From Larix kaempferi (taxonomy: Eukaryota; Streptophyta; Pinopsida; Pinales; Pinaceae): a stretch of 64,000 nt of DNA. Below are positions 22,806 through 34,156 of the stretch, in pieces (within the stretch, counting starts at the first letter, position 1; each line of letters starts with the position of its first letter). The notes below the pieces were generated by a model. That model was not told where the DNA came from. It did not search any database and was given only the letters and a program-made list of their open reading frames with translations. A program made the translations under genes and the position numbers. The stretch spans positions 7,011,001 to 7,075,000 of the forward strand of contig BSBM01000125.1 of the NCBI GenBank assembly GCA_027924585.1, read 5' to 3'.

Positions 22806-23036
22806 ACTTTACAAAGCACCCCTTGGGATGACAAGTGTACCCTAATTCTATCACCTCCCTCCTTGGCTTTCATCGTATCCTTACAAATCCTTTGAATACA
22901 TGGAAGAGTTCACACATAGGACAAAAATATGGACCAGCTGTCCTTTTAGAACATTTATACAAAAGGAAGAATTTCAGTTTTTTACTTGATTAAAACAAAA
23001 ATAAGAATGGTATGTCTATTCTGTTCGGGCTTCTGC

Positions 23037-26000
23037 CTACTGATTTGAAGACACACCTCCACCAACTGGCTCGCTTGAAACTACTGATCCATCTATACTT
23101 TGAATGTATGAGGTCGATTGGCTGATATCCTTTACGATAAGATTGCTACGGGAAGATACTGTTGCCTGGGATGCTATTTCATGCTTACGAAGGTTAGATT
23201 TGATCAGCGCTTTTCCCTGTGTAGCCACTTTTTCCATTGCTTCCAGAAAGTAAAAATGTATTGCAGGCTGGCAAATGAACTGTTGAAATTCATCCTGAGT
23301 CAATACCTCTATCTTCTTGATGTAAGCCAAGTCTTCATCCAGCTCGTTCTGCAACTCGAACACTTGGTCTTCTTCTTTTAGGAACTCATAAATGGAGGCG
23401 GGGATAACCAGATGACACTTGCTAAGCGATTCCCTGAGTGCGGAATAGATGGAACAACACTTGTGGACCGTCCTTTTGATTTCCACACTTAGCTTGGTGC
23501 CGCAATCTCTGACGAATTCAAGAATTCCTATGTCTACGTCCAATTCATCTCCTGTAGGGGCGCGGAAGTGTGAAGGTAGTTGAGATTTTCCCCTTTTCCA
23601 TTCAGATTTCCGTTTCAGCTCCTCTACATGATCTGCAAACCTTTCTTGAGTCTTTAGGGCTTTGGTTTCAATTGTTGTCATTTTCTTAATCATCTCTTTC
23701 ATGCTCCAAATCTCTCCCGAGATCAGTACTAGCAGCTGATGGATTTTAATCCGCATATCACATGCTTGTTGAAATGTGGATAAGTTTTGTTGGTTTTCTC
23801 CTGCCTCTTTAAGCTGTCTTGTTAGTTGTTCCTTTTCTTGAATCAGCCCTTCATATTCATGCTGGTGGAGCTGAATCTGTTGAGCACTGCTTACTTCGAG
23901 TTCTTCCAATTCTGCTATCCGAGCCTTCATATTCTCCAGCTCACCTTCAGAGAAAGCCAACTGCACTTCTAAGGAGTTCTTATCATTTTCGAGCTGGAGA
24001 ACTTCTGACTTAAGCACCAGATGCTCTCCTAACTACTGATTGTATTTCTCCTTCAGCTTGTTTGCTTCCAATACCTCCCTCTTTCTACCCTCTTTGATCT
24101 TAAGGCACAACTCCCTGTAATGCTTTATCTTTTCTTTCAGGAAATCAATATTGGCTTTAGTTGCCTTAGCTGATGCCACGGTACATTGGGCTTGGAATGT
24201 GGGGTCGGAATCAGTTCCTTGGACCAATGTCTTCTCTTTTATCCATAGTTCATATTCGTTCTCCTCGGTTTCCATATTCATTGTTGTGCCTTCTATTTTC
24301 TGTAACCTCCTGTTAATGATGGCCTTTTTCTTTGTACTAAAATATATAGTATCCAAGTCTACTATTTTGCGCTGCTTCCGGGGGTTATATGGGGTCAGCG
24401 CTAAGCTCCCTGAGTAGGGACCCTTTTCTTGAGTTACCATTGGGGTGCATATCAATGGTGGATCAATCTCCATATCTATCGGAGTAGATGGCTCCGGATC
24501 GAGAGACTTCTTTGTCTGCTCTTTATCCTTTTCTCCTGGTGACTCCTCTTGATGTGTCTACAATCCATCTGCTCCTTCAGACAGGGTCCTTTGCTCTTCC
24601 TCATGTTGTTGCTTGGAAGCTTTCTCTTGGGATACCTGATCTTCTCTTTCTTTCTGAATCCTGGAAGCCTCCTCTTGTTGACACTTGGCAGCTAACTCAC
24701 CTTGAATCCTTGCTTGTTCTTGGTCTTGCTGCTATTTGAGAGCCTGCTCTTGGAGCACTCTGTCCTGCTCCAACTCCAATGGCTCCCATGATTGTGAGGT
24801 TGATTCCTCCCATTCTCTTTGGATCAAATCGACAGGTTTGGGGATTGGATCTTTCACAACTTTCGTATTGTAACGCTTTCCTAACTCAGTTAGGTTGAGG
24901 GCGCTCTGACAGAATTCCTCGTCTCGGTTCGCCGCATGAGCGTATTCAAAGGAGATTTTGAGGTTAAGGCAATGCCTACTTACCGCACCATTGGGGTCAT
25001 GCCTTCTGAAACGGACTGAGCCAAAATGGAAAACTTCCAAGCCTTGAGCGTAATTTTCCCCGTCTCTTGCTCTTGGGAGGCTGTAAGCTCCGATGGTAAA
25101 TGGCATGGGAGGATACATGGCCTTTCTTCGGTCTGTTAAGAACTTGCTTATTGCACCGGTGCCGAAGAGTTGTCTCACGACCTCCTTATGAATTACAAAA
25201 TTTGTAACATACTGAGGGAACATAAATGGCTCATGAGTCCTTCCACTCATCCTGATGTATGTGCCTTCTGCACTGTGATAATAGTCCCCAAATCATTCAA
25301 TGATGGGCATAGCATTCTCCGACATAGAATCTGGCTCTTGAACGAAGATAAACTGGTACAATGGCATGATAAACCTCTCGCAAATCATCTTGTAGTGGTT
25401 TGCGTATTTACTTGCCCATGTACATTGGTAAGCTATGAAGAGAGCTGTTTCATTTGGATTCCATGAGCAACCCAAGTCCGGGAACGAATGCTTGCTTAAC
25501 AGGCAATCAATCAGGTATGAAGACATGAAGAAATCTGCCTTCTTTTGGGCTAGTCCTCCTTGGGATGCTGTTAACTGTGAGGCCAAGCTATCTGAAATTA
25601 TTTCAGCCCAGTTGAAGATGGTGCCTTTTGTGGCTATGTGAAACATCACTGGCACCCATCGGACCTTAAACACATTGCCATTAGGCATGCCGAAGAGTCT
25701 ACTCAACATTAGGACGATGAACCTATAAGGGGTTTTTAGGAGATTGCTCTCATATTCATTATTCTACCTCCTCCTGATCTGCCTGTCATTTATAGTCATC
25801 TTACGGGCAGTTTCTAGCAAGTCCATTTGATGCTTTGCCATCCATTCATTGTCTAAAGAATCCCTAGGTGAAGGCAATCTGTAGGAAGCAGTAACATGCT
25901 CGGGAGCGAAAGATGCTAGGTTTAACCCATTTTTATCAGTCATGAGCCTTGTGTCGGTCCGGATGTTAGGAATAAGTCATCCAATAACTTCGGAACAAGG

Positions 26001-26279
26001 GAATAGCTTTGCTCGAGTTGTTTCCTTATGCAAATGAAACCTTCTGATGTTGGCATACACTAGGGAATCCTCTATAGAAGCTGTTGAACTATCTTGAGCT
26101 ATGATGAATCTGTACAGCTCACCCCATTGCAATTCAGGAGTGGAGCTCCCAGGGGAAACACCAGTGGTAGCTTGAGTGTTAGCAAACATCGTGACGAGAG
26201 AAGTATCCAATAGAACTTCAACCTCTGAGTTTGAGGTTACTTTCTGAGTTGCCTTCTTCTTTGCTGACTTCCTATGCAT
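23037..26279 (-). pseudogene. Element B U3-encoded long coiled-coil protein (broken)
   Basis: This is a homologue of the A protein. All recognisable segments, from the ATG at 26279 (MHRKSAKKK) to the stop at 23037, lie in one frame of 1,081 codons, broken only by stops, including about 25977 (TGA where A has Trp), 25776, 25293, 24732 and 24033. Shared landmarks with A are LFPCSEVIG, ASFAPEHVTASYRLPSPRDSL, FFMSSYLIDCLLSKHSFPDLG, PPMPFTIGAYSL, FHFGSVRFRRHDPNGAV and SEWKRGKSQLPSHF, plus a coiled coil around 23750-24010. The tail differs: the Ala/Ser repeat of A is absent. A CACAG acceptor-like site sits 7 bases before the ATG. Keeping one frame over 3.2 kb in a diverged relative suggests past selection for the protein. 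Its role is unknown. Confidence 0.82.
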
Positions 26280-26289
26280 GGTAATCCTG

Positions 26290-28650
26290 TGGTGAGCAAG
26301 GCAGTACCAAAAGACTTTAGTTATACCACTATTCCAAGCATTAGCAACACTCTACGACAAAGCCAAAATATAACATTTTCATAACATAGAGGCTATCTAA
26401 AACAAACATAATTATCTTCATTTCACATGTAAGCTCAATTCAACAATGTCCCTTCATGCTAAACAGAGACAACAAATCAGGACAAAGGGCAAGGTCATTT
26501 TTGGTCTACACCATTCATTTTGGTGTGCAGGCATCCTTAGGATTGTGAAACAAATACTTGCGCGAGTCTGATGAAGATCTCTGTGCTGGCGCCAAAATTA
26601 AACTTTGTGCCGCGCTTGGGATTCTGCGCGTGCTAAGATTGGCGATCTAGTGTGCGTTGGGGTATAAGCGGCAATTTATGCGCTAAGATTTAGATGCTCC
26701 ATACGCGCCGGCGCCTAAAATTATTCATGTGCCAAGTGATAATGCATTTCATGAGCTGAGACCTAAAATATTTCGTGCGCCAGCGCCATAATTTCATTTG
26801 TGCGCCAGAGCTAAACTCATTCGCGCGCTAGCTCAAACAGTTTCGCAATCGCTGCTTCCTAACCTTACTTTTGTGCTAGTGCTTCACGTAATGTATGCAA
26901 TATTGTCTGTGCATCAATGGTCAAACATTTCATGCGCCGACATCAGATAGTGGAAGTTGTGTTGAATATGGATAAGTCCCGCAGCCATAGGCTTTATTAG
27001 CTAAGGATCGGGCCTAACTTCGAGTTTCTAAACGAGCTCAATTGGTCAGTTTGACACATCCCCTATGGCAGTTTCAGCCGAGCAATGTGAGTTTATGCAA
27101 CCTTGGCATGAATAAACCTCGCTCCTTATAGCTTGAAATTTTAAGTGCAATGAGTGAGAAGGGTCGAGCCTTACGTGCAAAAGATGCTTGGCCGGGAGCT
27201 TTGCAAACGAGGCTTTGGGATGCTGCGGCTTCTATGGGTTTGAGAGAGAAACTATGTGGCCGCTAAAATATCGTCGGGACGATTCGACCTCATGACCATA
27301 GCACTTCATACTTTTAGAAAACAGAGACTCTACTCAAGGAAGAAGATCCTCAAACCGAAACAAACCATTACGCAACCAAGAAAACATATAAAACTTTGAA
27401 ATGCGGTCGTGGGGAGACACGAGTTTCGCTTGGGAAACGAAAGCTCTACGAGGAAAACCAGGAGAGCCGAAAACACAATAGAGGGGAAAGACTTGCGTCA
27501 CTGTGAGATGAGGCCGTCTCTGCCCTGGTTTGAAAGTGGTGGCCTCGTATCTTGATAGGGAGAAGGACAGTAACTATCCTACGTCTTTCTAGATTTCATG
27601 CAAAGAAGGACGAAGGCCGCTTGAGCTACTCAAACTGTGCGTGGGTGATTGTTTAATCTACTAATCCAAGAGCAAGATTTGGGAAAGAGCCTACCTGTCA
27701 GTATGGCGAGCGCTCCGAGTGCAAATGACCAAATAAAAAACCCAAAACGTCGTTGCATGCGTTAAATAGAGGGAGAGTTAAATGCTCATGTACATTTAAA
27801 GTTGGCGAGATTATGAGCGTGGGGCTCGAGAAATGGTCATTAAGAGTGGCACATGGCCTCATTAAGGCCCTACCAACTCCACCAGTGCACAGGGATCGAG
27901 GAGATCTTTTCGTGCCGAGTACTGATTTTAGCTTTCGCGCCAAGTGGGGAGCGTAATGTTTTGCACTATGTGGCGAGCGCACGTTCAAAGATAATCTTAG
28001 CGCTCAAGCGGCCATCCCGGCATTAGGGTTGCGCTCGAAAAACCGCACCATGCATGAGTTATCATGAAAGACGAACGCGGATTTGTGATCGGGAAGGATA
28101 AGCGCGTCTCCAGCGCTTGGGGAATCGACTCTATCATCATAATTGCATTAAGGCAGAATGCGCCACTTTTAATCATTCCAAGGAAGTGAAGCATAGCTCC
28201 AAGGCGGGATGATTATGATAATTCTTGCGCCTCAAGCGACCGAGAAAAATTATCTCTTGCAGTAACGGTGGCCGGCTTATTGCGCCAGATAACAGACTTG
28301 GGACTAGTCAAAAGGGCGACTGAGTTAGAGCCAAGGTACGCGCCAGATGGAGGATTTGTGATTAGAGTTTGTGCCTAGCGAGGGATTTATGGTTAAAGGT
28401 GCGTCAAAGCGGCGGAAGACTTAAGGCTAAATCTTGCGCTATAGTGGGGAGTTAAGACCAAAATCTGTGCTAAAGGAAAAGGATGAATTTTCCTTAGACA
28501 AATGGGCAAACTCTCTTGGAAGCAGGCGATGAAAATCTGCGTAGTCAAAGACAACAAACGTAAGGATGAAATAAAAAGCTTGCTACAAAAGTGTTAGAAG
28601 GAGGGGCCTCAAATAACTTCAAAATTTTGGGGAAGGATGTTGCAGCAACA
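26290..28650 (-). repeat. GCGC-rich repetitive start of element B U3
   Basis: There is no supported gene. Two blocks, 26580-26900 and 27960-28460, are dense in motifs such as TGCGCCAGCGCC, GCGCGCTAG and TGCGCTAA, many of them self-complementary and spaced about 25-40 bases apart in AT-rich sequence. This is the positional counterpart of the hairpin array in element A, but with a different core (GCGC rather than CCG/CGG). The part between them (26960-27960) shows nothing I can name. Confidence 0.5.
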
Positions 28651-30445
28651 ACACCTGTACAATAGAAATCATACATGGGTAGACATTACAACGTAATATT
28701 AGGAACTTAGAATAGCATTCTGCACACAACAATAAGTCTTAAGAATACTTCGACAAGCCTTTTGATGGGTACTCATTTGATTCTTCTCAGACCCGAACGA
28801 AGCTAACCAAACCTAGCTGCGGATTTTCTACTTTAAAAAAAATAATCATTTCGCAAATGCTTAGACAAAACCTCCGGGAAATGGCCAAGTGGTGTTTTGA
28901 GCTATACTGCAACTATGATACATAAAAGTTATGCATTCCCATAGTAACAAACCACAAAAAAGAAGTAATTTTGAGTATACTACGTTTTATGGCATGAGAA
29001 TTTGACATGATAATAACACGTTCCATAGTACAAAAATGGTGTAAAAATTCATATGCATAGTAGGAACACCAACGTTCTTCTCGTAATGGCGGACGGGACT
29101 GGGTTCAATTCTATGACGCTACTGATTTCTAAAAACTAGACAGTGGTGTATTTCAAGACTTGCTAAAAATTTATGTGGTAGATGATTATGGCTTGGGAAA
29201 CTATGAACCCTTATGAAGCTAGGCTCGACTGTGTTTGATAGAATCATGGTTCTGGTCTCGGCTGAACATAGGACCAAAAGTAAAAAATAAAACGTAGAGT
29301 CCAAATAGCTTGGATAAAAAGAACTATGACCGTGGCCCCTTTTTAACTCGAAAGACAAAGAAATAACCATTTCAATTCAGGATATGAGGCTTGACGGGTA
29401 CTAACCTGGTGGATTCCGCCTGGTTTGAGGGTAGCAGCGTTGCTTGGGGTGCTGGTGAACTTGGAGTAGGCGTACGCAGTCTTCAAACAGAAATGGAAGC
29501 AGGCCTTCAATCAGTTGAAACAATGAAATTTAATGGGGTTTAAACACTACATATAGAGTTTAGACACGTGTGGGCCATTAATAGAGTGGTTGTGAAAATT
29601 TAAACGGGGTTAATAGGTGTACGCATGGGGTCAAATTGACAAATTCGACATTAAGTGTGACTACCAAAACCGGAGAGACTTGGATAACTTTTCCGATCGT
29701 TGCGGGAAGGAGATTTGAGTTTGCCCGCCATTGTGGGAGAAACATCAGAGTTCATCCGCAAAATAAATGAGCAAGGTTGTGAAATGAAAAACTTAAGCAA
29801 GTTTATCCGCCATTGCGGAAGAGTTACGTGAGTTACTCCGTTGTTGCGAGAAAGTTTCGAAAGCTTAAGCGCAGTGGTCCACTGCCACAAGAAAGTTGAC
29901 GATTTTATCTGCTTCTGCGGAAGAATTGGACAAGACAATCCGTGGTTTCGGGTAAGTTAGCCGAGTTTTTCTTCCATTTCAAGCTATTCCTTTCTGCCCA
30001 CCGTCATGGCCCAGTTAGATGACATTTCCCGCCGTTTTGAAAGACTTTGGCAAGTTTTTCCTTCGTTTACTTAGTCGAAAAGGTTTTCGTCATTGCGGAA
30101 AATTTAGATGAGTTTCTCTGTTATTTCAAAAAACTTACGAGTTTTTTCCGCCGTTATTTGGCTTGGTTCTTTTCCCGCCTGTTCGGCAAGGTTGGCCCGG
30201 ATCTTCCGCCGTTGTGGAAAAGTTACCTTAACAGTTCCGCCATTGCGGTTCAGAAACTTGAGTTTTACTTAAGCAAAAATCAGTGAAAATAAACTCAAAG
30301 GGAGCAAGGAAAAAACCTATCTCTAGAAAGATTAAGAAAGAAAAGACTCTTGATGGCCTTATACTTCTAGGTGAACTTTCTCTTAAAAGTAAAGGAGGGA
30401 CCCCTATTTTTTTCAAAAATTGGGGGGGGTGTTGTAGTAACAACA
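28651..30445 (-). repeat. LTR fragment C, start-proximal U3 of a third related LTR
   Basis: On the minus strand it starts TGTTGTTACTACAACACC at 30445, like the A and B LTR starts. An AATTTTTG stretch and a CCCTCC-containing stretch follow, as in A. Then come units such as CCGCAATGGCGG, CCGCCGTTGTGG and CCGCTTCTGCGG-like inverted repeats between about 29640 and 30270. It is cut at 28650 by element B. No ORF is supported. The rest of this LTR and its element are not visible. Confidence 0.65.
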
Positions 30446-30939
30446 CATCTCCAATTCACTGACCAACTAGTTGTAACATCCACTTACAAGAGACAAGTTT
30501 GAATTTGTTGTAACATCCACAAGAGACAAGTTTGAATTTTGAAAATTCAAATTCCCACGCTCCACAAATTTTGAAATTTCAGATGCTCGCTCTCCATGAA
30601 TACCCTTGATATTGTTGTCAGTATGTTATGCACATAACCAGAGGGGAGGTGATATTGCTGGCCTACATCTATGAATCCGTATTAATAATGCAGGCGTAAT
30701 GTGCGTTACTCAAATGTACTTCACAATGAAATGGGCCACTCCTTGTTCTTGTTCACCACATGGCTAGCTAGCGAGGATTGTGTTGTGCTATGTGTGGCCA
30801 TAGAATTCACTACAAAAATTTATTAATGCCGAGTTGATTAGTTATTCGAAGTATGAACTGAGGGCGATTTTGGGCGTACTTGTGAAGATACACTTCCATC
30901 AGATCAGTACTTGCTCTGGCTGTAGTGATGAAGTGAAAG
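30446..30939. other. Flank between LTR C and the copia fragment
   Basis: No gene is seen. A direct duplication of about 36 bases containing GTTGTAACATCC and AAGAGACAAGTTTGAATTT occurs at 30471-30539. The copia reading frame is not convincing upstream of about 30940, so the copia element is truncated or scrambled here. Confidence 0.5.
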
Positions 30940-30948
30940 ATACACCAG

Positions 30949-31675
30949 ATGGATGTCAAGACATCTTTCTTGAATGGTGTAGTCGAGGAGGAAGTGTATG
31001 TGGAGCAGACACTTGGTTTTGAGACACATGACAGGGAGTCATATGTGTGCAGACTGAGGAAAGCCTTGTATGGCTTGAAGCAAGCTCCTAGGACTTGGTA
31101 TGGTAGGATAGACAGCTTTCTATCCAGTTTGGGATTTACTAAGAGTAAAGTAGATTCCAACCTTTACTACAAGGTTGAGGAAGGAAATCCTGTGATACTA
31201 CTCTTGTATGTGGATGGCTTGTTTGTAACAGGAGAGGATGGATTGATTGCCGATATGAAGAGGAAGCTTGCTGCCAAATTAGAGATGAAGGACTTGGGTA
31301 TGATTCACTACTTTCTAGGCATGGAGGTGTGGCAAAGTGCAGATGGAATCTTCCTTGGAAAAGGGAGGTATGTAGTAGAGATCCTGAAGAGGTTTGGGAT
31401 GATGGATTGTAAGGCCATGGCCACACCTATGGCATCAAACCCGAAGCTTCTGTGTGATGCTTCATCTAATCCGGTTGATGTCATGATGTATCGTCAGATG
31501 ATTGGGTCCTTGATGTACCTGACGAATACGAGACCAGATATTTTCTTTGCGGTGAACACATTGAGCTAGTTCTTGACGGATCCTAGAGGTGTTTACCTAG
31601 TTGTTGTAAAGCATATTTTAAGGTACCTGAAGGGTACAATTGATTATGGGCTCAAGTATGATGCAAATCAAAAGT
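30949..31675 (+). pseudogene. Copia reverse transcriptase, C-terminal part
   Basis: The classic copia pattern is present: MDVKTSFLNG, CRLRKALYGLKQAPRTWY, LLYVDGLFVTG, MKDLGMIHYFLGMEV, YRQMIGSLMYLTNTRPDI and HILRYLKGT. The catalytic YVDD is YVDG (second Asp lost, near 31210). A TAG at 31567 interrupts SxF where copia elements have Gln. A frame change near 31670 leads into RNase H. Confidence 0.92.
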
Positions 31676-32143
31676 TTAAACCTGCAGGGTTATGTTGATT
31701 CAGACTGGGTAGGAAGTGCTACAGATAGGAAGAGCACATCTGGGTGCTGCTTCAGTATGGGATCGGGTGTGATCTCTTGGTTTAGTAGGAAGAAGTCCTG
31801 CGTAGCACTGAGTACAACCGAGGCTGAGTATGTTGCAGCTTGTTCGGCTAGTTGTGAGGCAGTATGGCTCCGGAAGCTACTGTTTGAGTTATTTGATCTC
31901 CCGCTGGAGGCTACTGGTATCTTTTGTGACAAACAGAGTTGTGTGAAGCTGTTTGAGAACCTGGTGTTCCACGACAGGTCGAAGCACATAGAGATCAAAT
32001 ATCACTATATCAGGGATATGGTGCAGAGAGGAGCAGTAAAGCTCCTGTATGTTGCGATGGATGAGTAGGTTGCAGATGTGCTAACGAAGCCACTAGCCAG
32101 AGTGAAGTTCAAGTACTTCAGAGAGAGGCTTGGTGTTCTTTAG
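31676..32143 (+). pseudogene. Copia RNase H
   Basis: GYVDSDWVGSATDRKSTSG, ISWFSRKKSCVALSTTEAEY, VWLRKLLFEL, IFCDKQSCVKL, RSKHIEIKYHYIRDMV and VADVLTKPL are in copia order. The catalytic acids (DSDW, TEAEY, CDKQS) are kept. A TAG at 32066 stands where family members have Gln. The ORF ends at the TAG 32141-32143. Confidence 0.92.
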
Positions 32144-32709
32144 ATTGATGACACTTCAAGGAAGAAGTGATGGACACATTTGCAGGAGCCATTCCAAGCA
32201 TGGTGAGAGGAGGATCCTTCCCATGGCTGTGGATGTAAGTGCTGGATGATGAGCATTAGGATGATGCTCCAGTTACTGACCTGTATATGCATCATGTTGG
32301 ATGCTTGTTATGATCAGTTGGATCATGTATATGTATATGCATCATGTTGGATGCTTGGACCATGTATCTGTATCAGGCGGATACGATTGTATGATCAGGT
32401 AGATCATGTATGTTGATATATATTAGGTGGATCATGTATCTGTGTATGTATCAGGTGGTTACATTGTATGATCAGGTGGATCATGTATGATGATATGTGT
32501 CAGGTAGATACTTGGTATGCATTAGGTGGATGCATTATATGATCAAGTTGATCATGGATGATGAGCTTCAGGATGTTTCTCAAGATGACATGCATCAGGA
32601 CGATGCAGTGATGTTGATTAGGTTGATCATGTGATGATGTACATCAGGATGATGTATGGTGAGTATCAGGTTGATACTCTGTGGCCGTGGACAGGTTGTG
32701 CAGATGAGC
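32144..32709 (+). repeat. Degenerate short repeats after copia RNase H
   Basis: Non-coding. Between about 32270 and 32680 the text keeps returning to forms of ATCAGGTGGATCATGTAT and GCATCATGTTGGATGC. Many are self-complementary around GATC or GCATGATGC. The period is irregular, about 25-45 bases. Confidence 0.6.
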
Positions 32710-33262
32710 ATATAAGCAGACTTGGGAGATCCAACAGGTAGAGCTGTGTGCTCTTAACAGCCTGGGATGCTCTTTTGAGGCATTGCTCTGAGAGGACATA
32801 TAAGTAGACCTGGGAGATCTGACAGGTAGAGCTGTGTGCTCGTAACAGCCTGGGATGCTCTTTCGAGGCATTGTCCTATGGCATGTAAGTAGACATGGGA
32901 GATCCAATAGGTTGGGTTGTGTGCCTGTAATAAGTCTTCGGATTCTCTTTCGAGGCATTGCCATGACCACATGTAAGTAGACCTGGGAGATCCGATAGGT
33001 TGGGTTGTGTGCCCGTAATAAGTTCTGGGATGCTCTTTCGAGGCATTGTGGTGAGGGGTCACATGTATTTCATCCTGGAGATCTGGATAGGTTGTGCTAG
33101 TCACGTAAAAGGCCTCGGATGCTCTTTAGGGTTCTTGCTAGTCAAGACACTCTTTTAAGGTTTTGTGATAGTCACATGTAAGTGGACCTGGGAGATCTTG
33201 TCGGTCGTGCTTCGGCACATAAATGGTGTTGGGATACTCTTTCGAGGCATTGTGACGCACAT
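32710..33262 (+). repeat. 88-bp tandem repeats, about six units
   Basis: Units start with ATATAAG or ATGTAAGTAGACCTGGGAG at 32710, 32798, 32883, 32971, 33063 and 33176. Each contains a TGGGATGCTCTTTCGAGGCATTG segment or a decayed form of it. Spacing is 85-92 bases for the first five, and the last interval is about 113. They lie between copia RNase H and the 3' LTR. Antisense ORFs over the array are repeat artefacts. Confidence 0.85.
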
Positions 33263-33512
33263 AATAAGTCCTGAGGATTCCACAGTATGGACAGTGATGA
33301 TGAAGACCTACAGGTGGTGGGCCTACATCCAGTATGAAAAAGGACTGGCTCTGTAGAACTTCCTATGATGAGTAGATCAGAGATTGATTGAGATAGCAGC
33401 AACAGTGATGGTGATGATGATTTGAGGACGATGATTCGCTGACAATGATCCAGAGAAGAAGACTTGTGCTAGCAGATTTGTGTCGAGAAATACCTTCCTA
33501 GTTAAGAGGGAG
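33263..33512 (+). other. Copia 3' UTR and polypurine tract
   Basis: Non-coding. It ends in the purine-rich GTTAAGAGGGAG (33501-33512), which directly precedes the TGTTGATG start of the LTR, as expected for a plus-strand primer. Confidence 0.75.
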
Positions 33513-34156
33513 TGTTGATGTATATGTAACTTCGGAATGTATTTCATCTATGTATATTGTATTCCTATAGAGATGTTATTATTCCTCTATACGGAAGTGT
33601 TTGTATTCCTATAGAGATGTTATTATTCCTCTATACGGAAGTGTTGTCATTTATATTGTAAGTGTCGTAACTTATACTTGATGGGTTATTAGACCACCTT
33701 GATGGGGTCGGCCCTGTATGAGTCATGTGGGTAAAAGGGTTATTAGACCACCCTAGTGGGGGTCAGCCCTGTCAGCATTATGTTATGTGGTTAAGTTGAG
33801 GCCGACCTAGTAAAGGTTATTAGGCAAGTCAAGTCATGTATAAATAGAGTGCAGGAGGCACTCTATTTGATCATTCACTTTCTCTCTCATACTCTCATTG
33901 GAGAGTGGCGCACTTGTGGAGGAGGAGAAGCTATTGCTAGGAGAAGACTATCTCTTGTACTTGGGTTGTATCATTGCTCTATCTATCTCTGAGGAAGTTG
34001 CGGGGTTTTTCACCTTCTTGGTTTTCCCCGGTGAAACTCTGTGTCTCTTGTGTGCTTGCATTATTGTGTCCATGATTGATATGCTGTAGATATGCTGTAC
34101 ATGTTATTCTCTCAGTTAAGATCCTAGATTAGATTGAAATTTATGAAAAACTAACA
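33513..34156 (+). repeat. Copia 3' LTR, 644 bp
   Basis: It starts TGTTGATG right after a polypurine tract and ends CTAACA. It contains a tandem pair of about 50 bases (TTGTATTCCTATAGAGATG... at 33557 and 33602) and a second pair around GGGTTATTAGACCACC (33684 and 33738). TATAAATAG is at 33839-33847. The right boundary is set by the CAACA-like end and is a little uncertain. Confidence 0.75.
33839..33868 (+). promoter_or_regulatory. Copia LTR TATA box and adjoining perfect hairpin
   Basis: TATAAATAG overlaps an 11-base perfect inverted repeat: AAATAGAGTGC (33842-33852), loop AGGAG, GCACTCTATTT (33858-33868). If transcription starts about 30 bases after the TATA box, the right arm would sit at or just before the cap site. 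Confidence 0.7.

Larger units (their letters stand above)
18497..28650 (-). mobile_element. Element B: related Tat-like element, interrupted by A
   Basis: On the minus strand, a full 5' LTR (28650 to 22092) is followed by a primer-binding site, gag, protease, aRH and the first part of RT. Reading stops at 18497, exactly at the end of element A's LTR. The RT text then continues the family motif HSEWV..NLV up to the junction, so A inserted into B. The rest of B should lie beyond the left end of A, outside this window. Protein identity to A is high in gag-pol, but the LTR is clearly more diverged. Confidence 0.9.
22092..28650 (-). repeat. 5' LTR of element B, complete, about 6.56 kb
   Basis: On the minus strand it starts TGTTGCTGCAACATCC at 28650 and ends CATCAACA at 22092. 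It has the same plan as the A LTR: a GC-rich repetitive start, a long ORF, TATAAATAG, R, and a conserved U5. It is longer than the A LTR and diverged except in U5 and the ORF. Upstream of it (28651 on) is the start-proximal part of another LTR of the same style, so B seems to sit inside C. Confidence 0.88.
30940..34156 (+). mobile_element. 5'-truncated Ty1/copia element
   Basis: This is the 3' part of a copia element: RT, RNase H, a non-coding repeat-rich stretch, then a 3' LTR (33513-34156) preceded by the purine run AAGAGGGAG. Gag, protease and integrase are absent from the window. The right flank (34157 on) appears to be LTR sequence of the right-hand gypsy family, so the copia element may have inserted there. 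No left end is available to check a target duplication. Confidence 0.85.

Noticed and set aside
32644-33104. Minus-strand ORFs of 108 and 116 codons with repeated text
   Set aside because: They translate the 88-bp repeats in a chance open frame.
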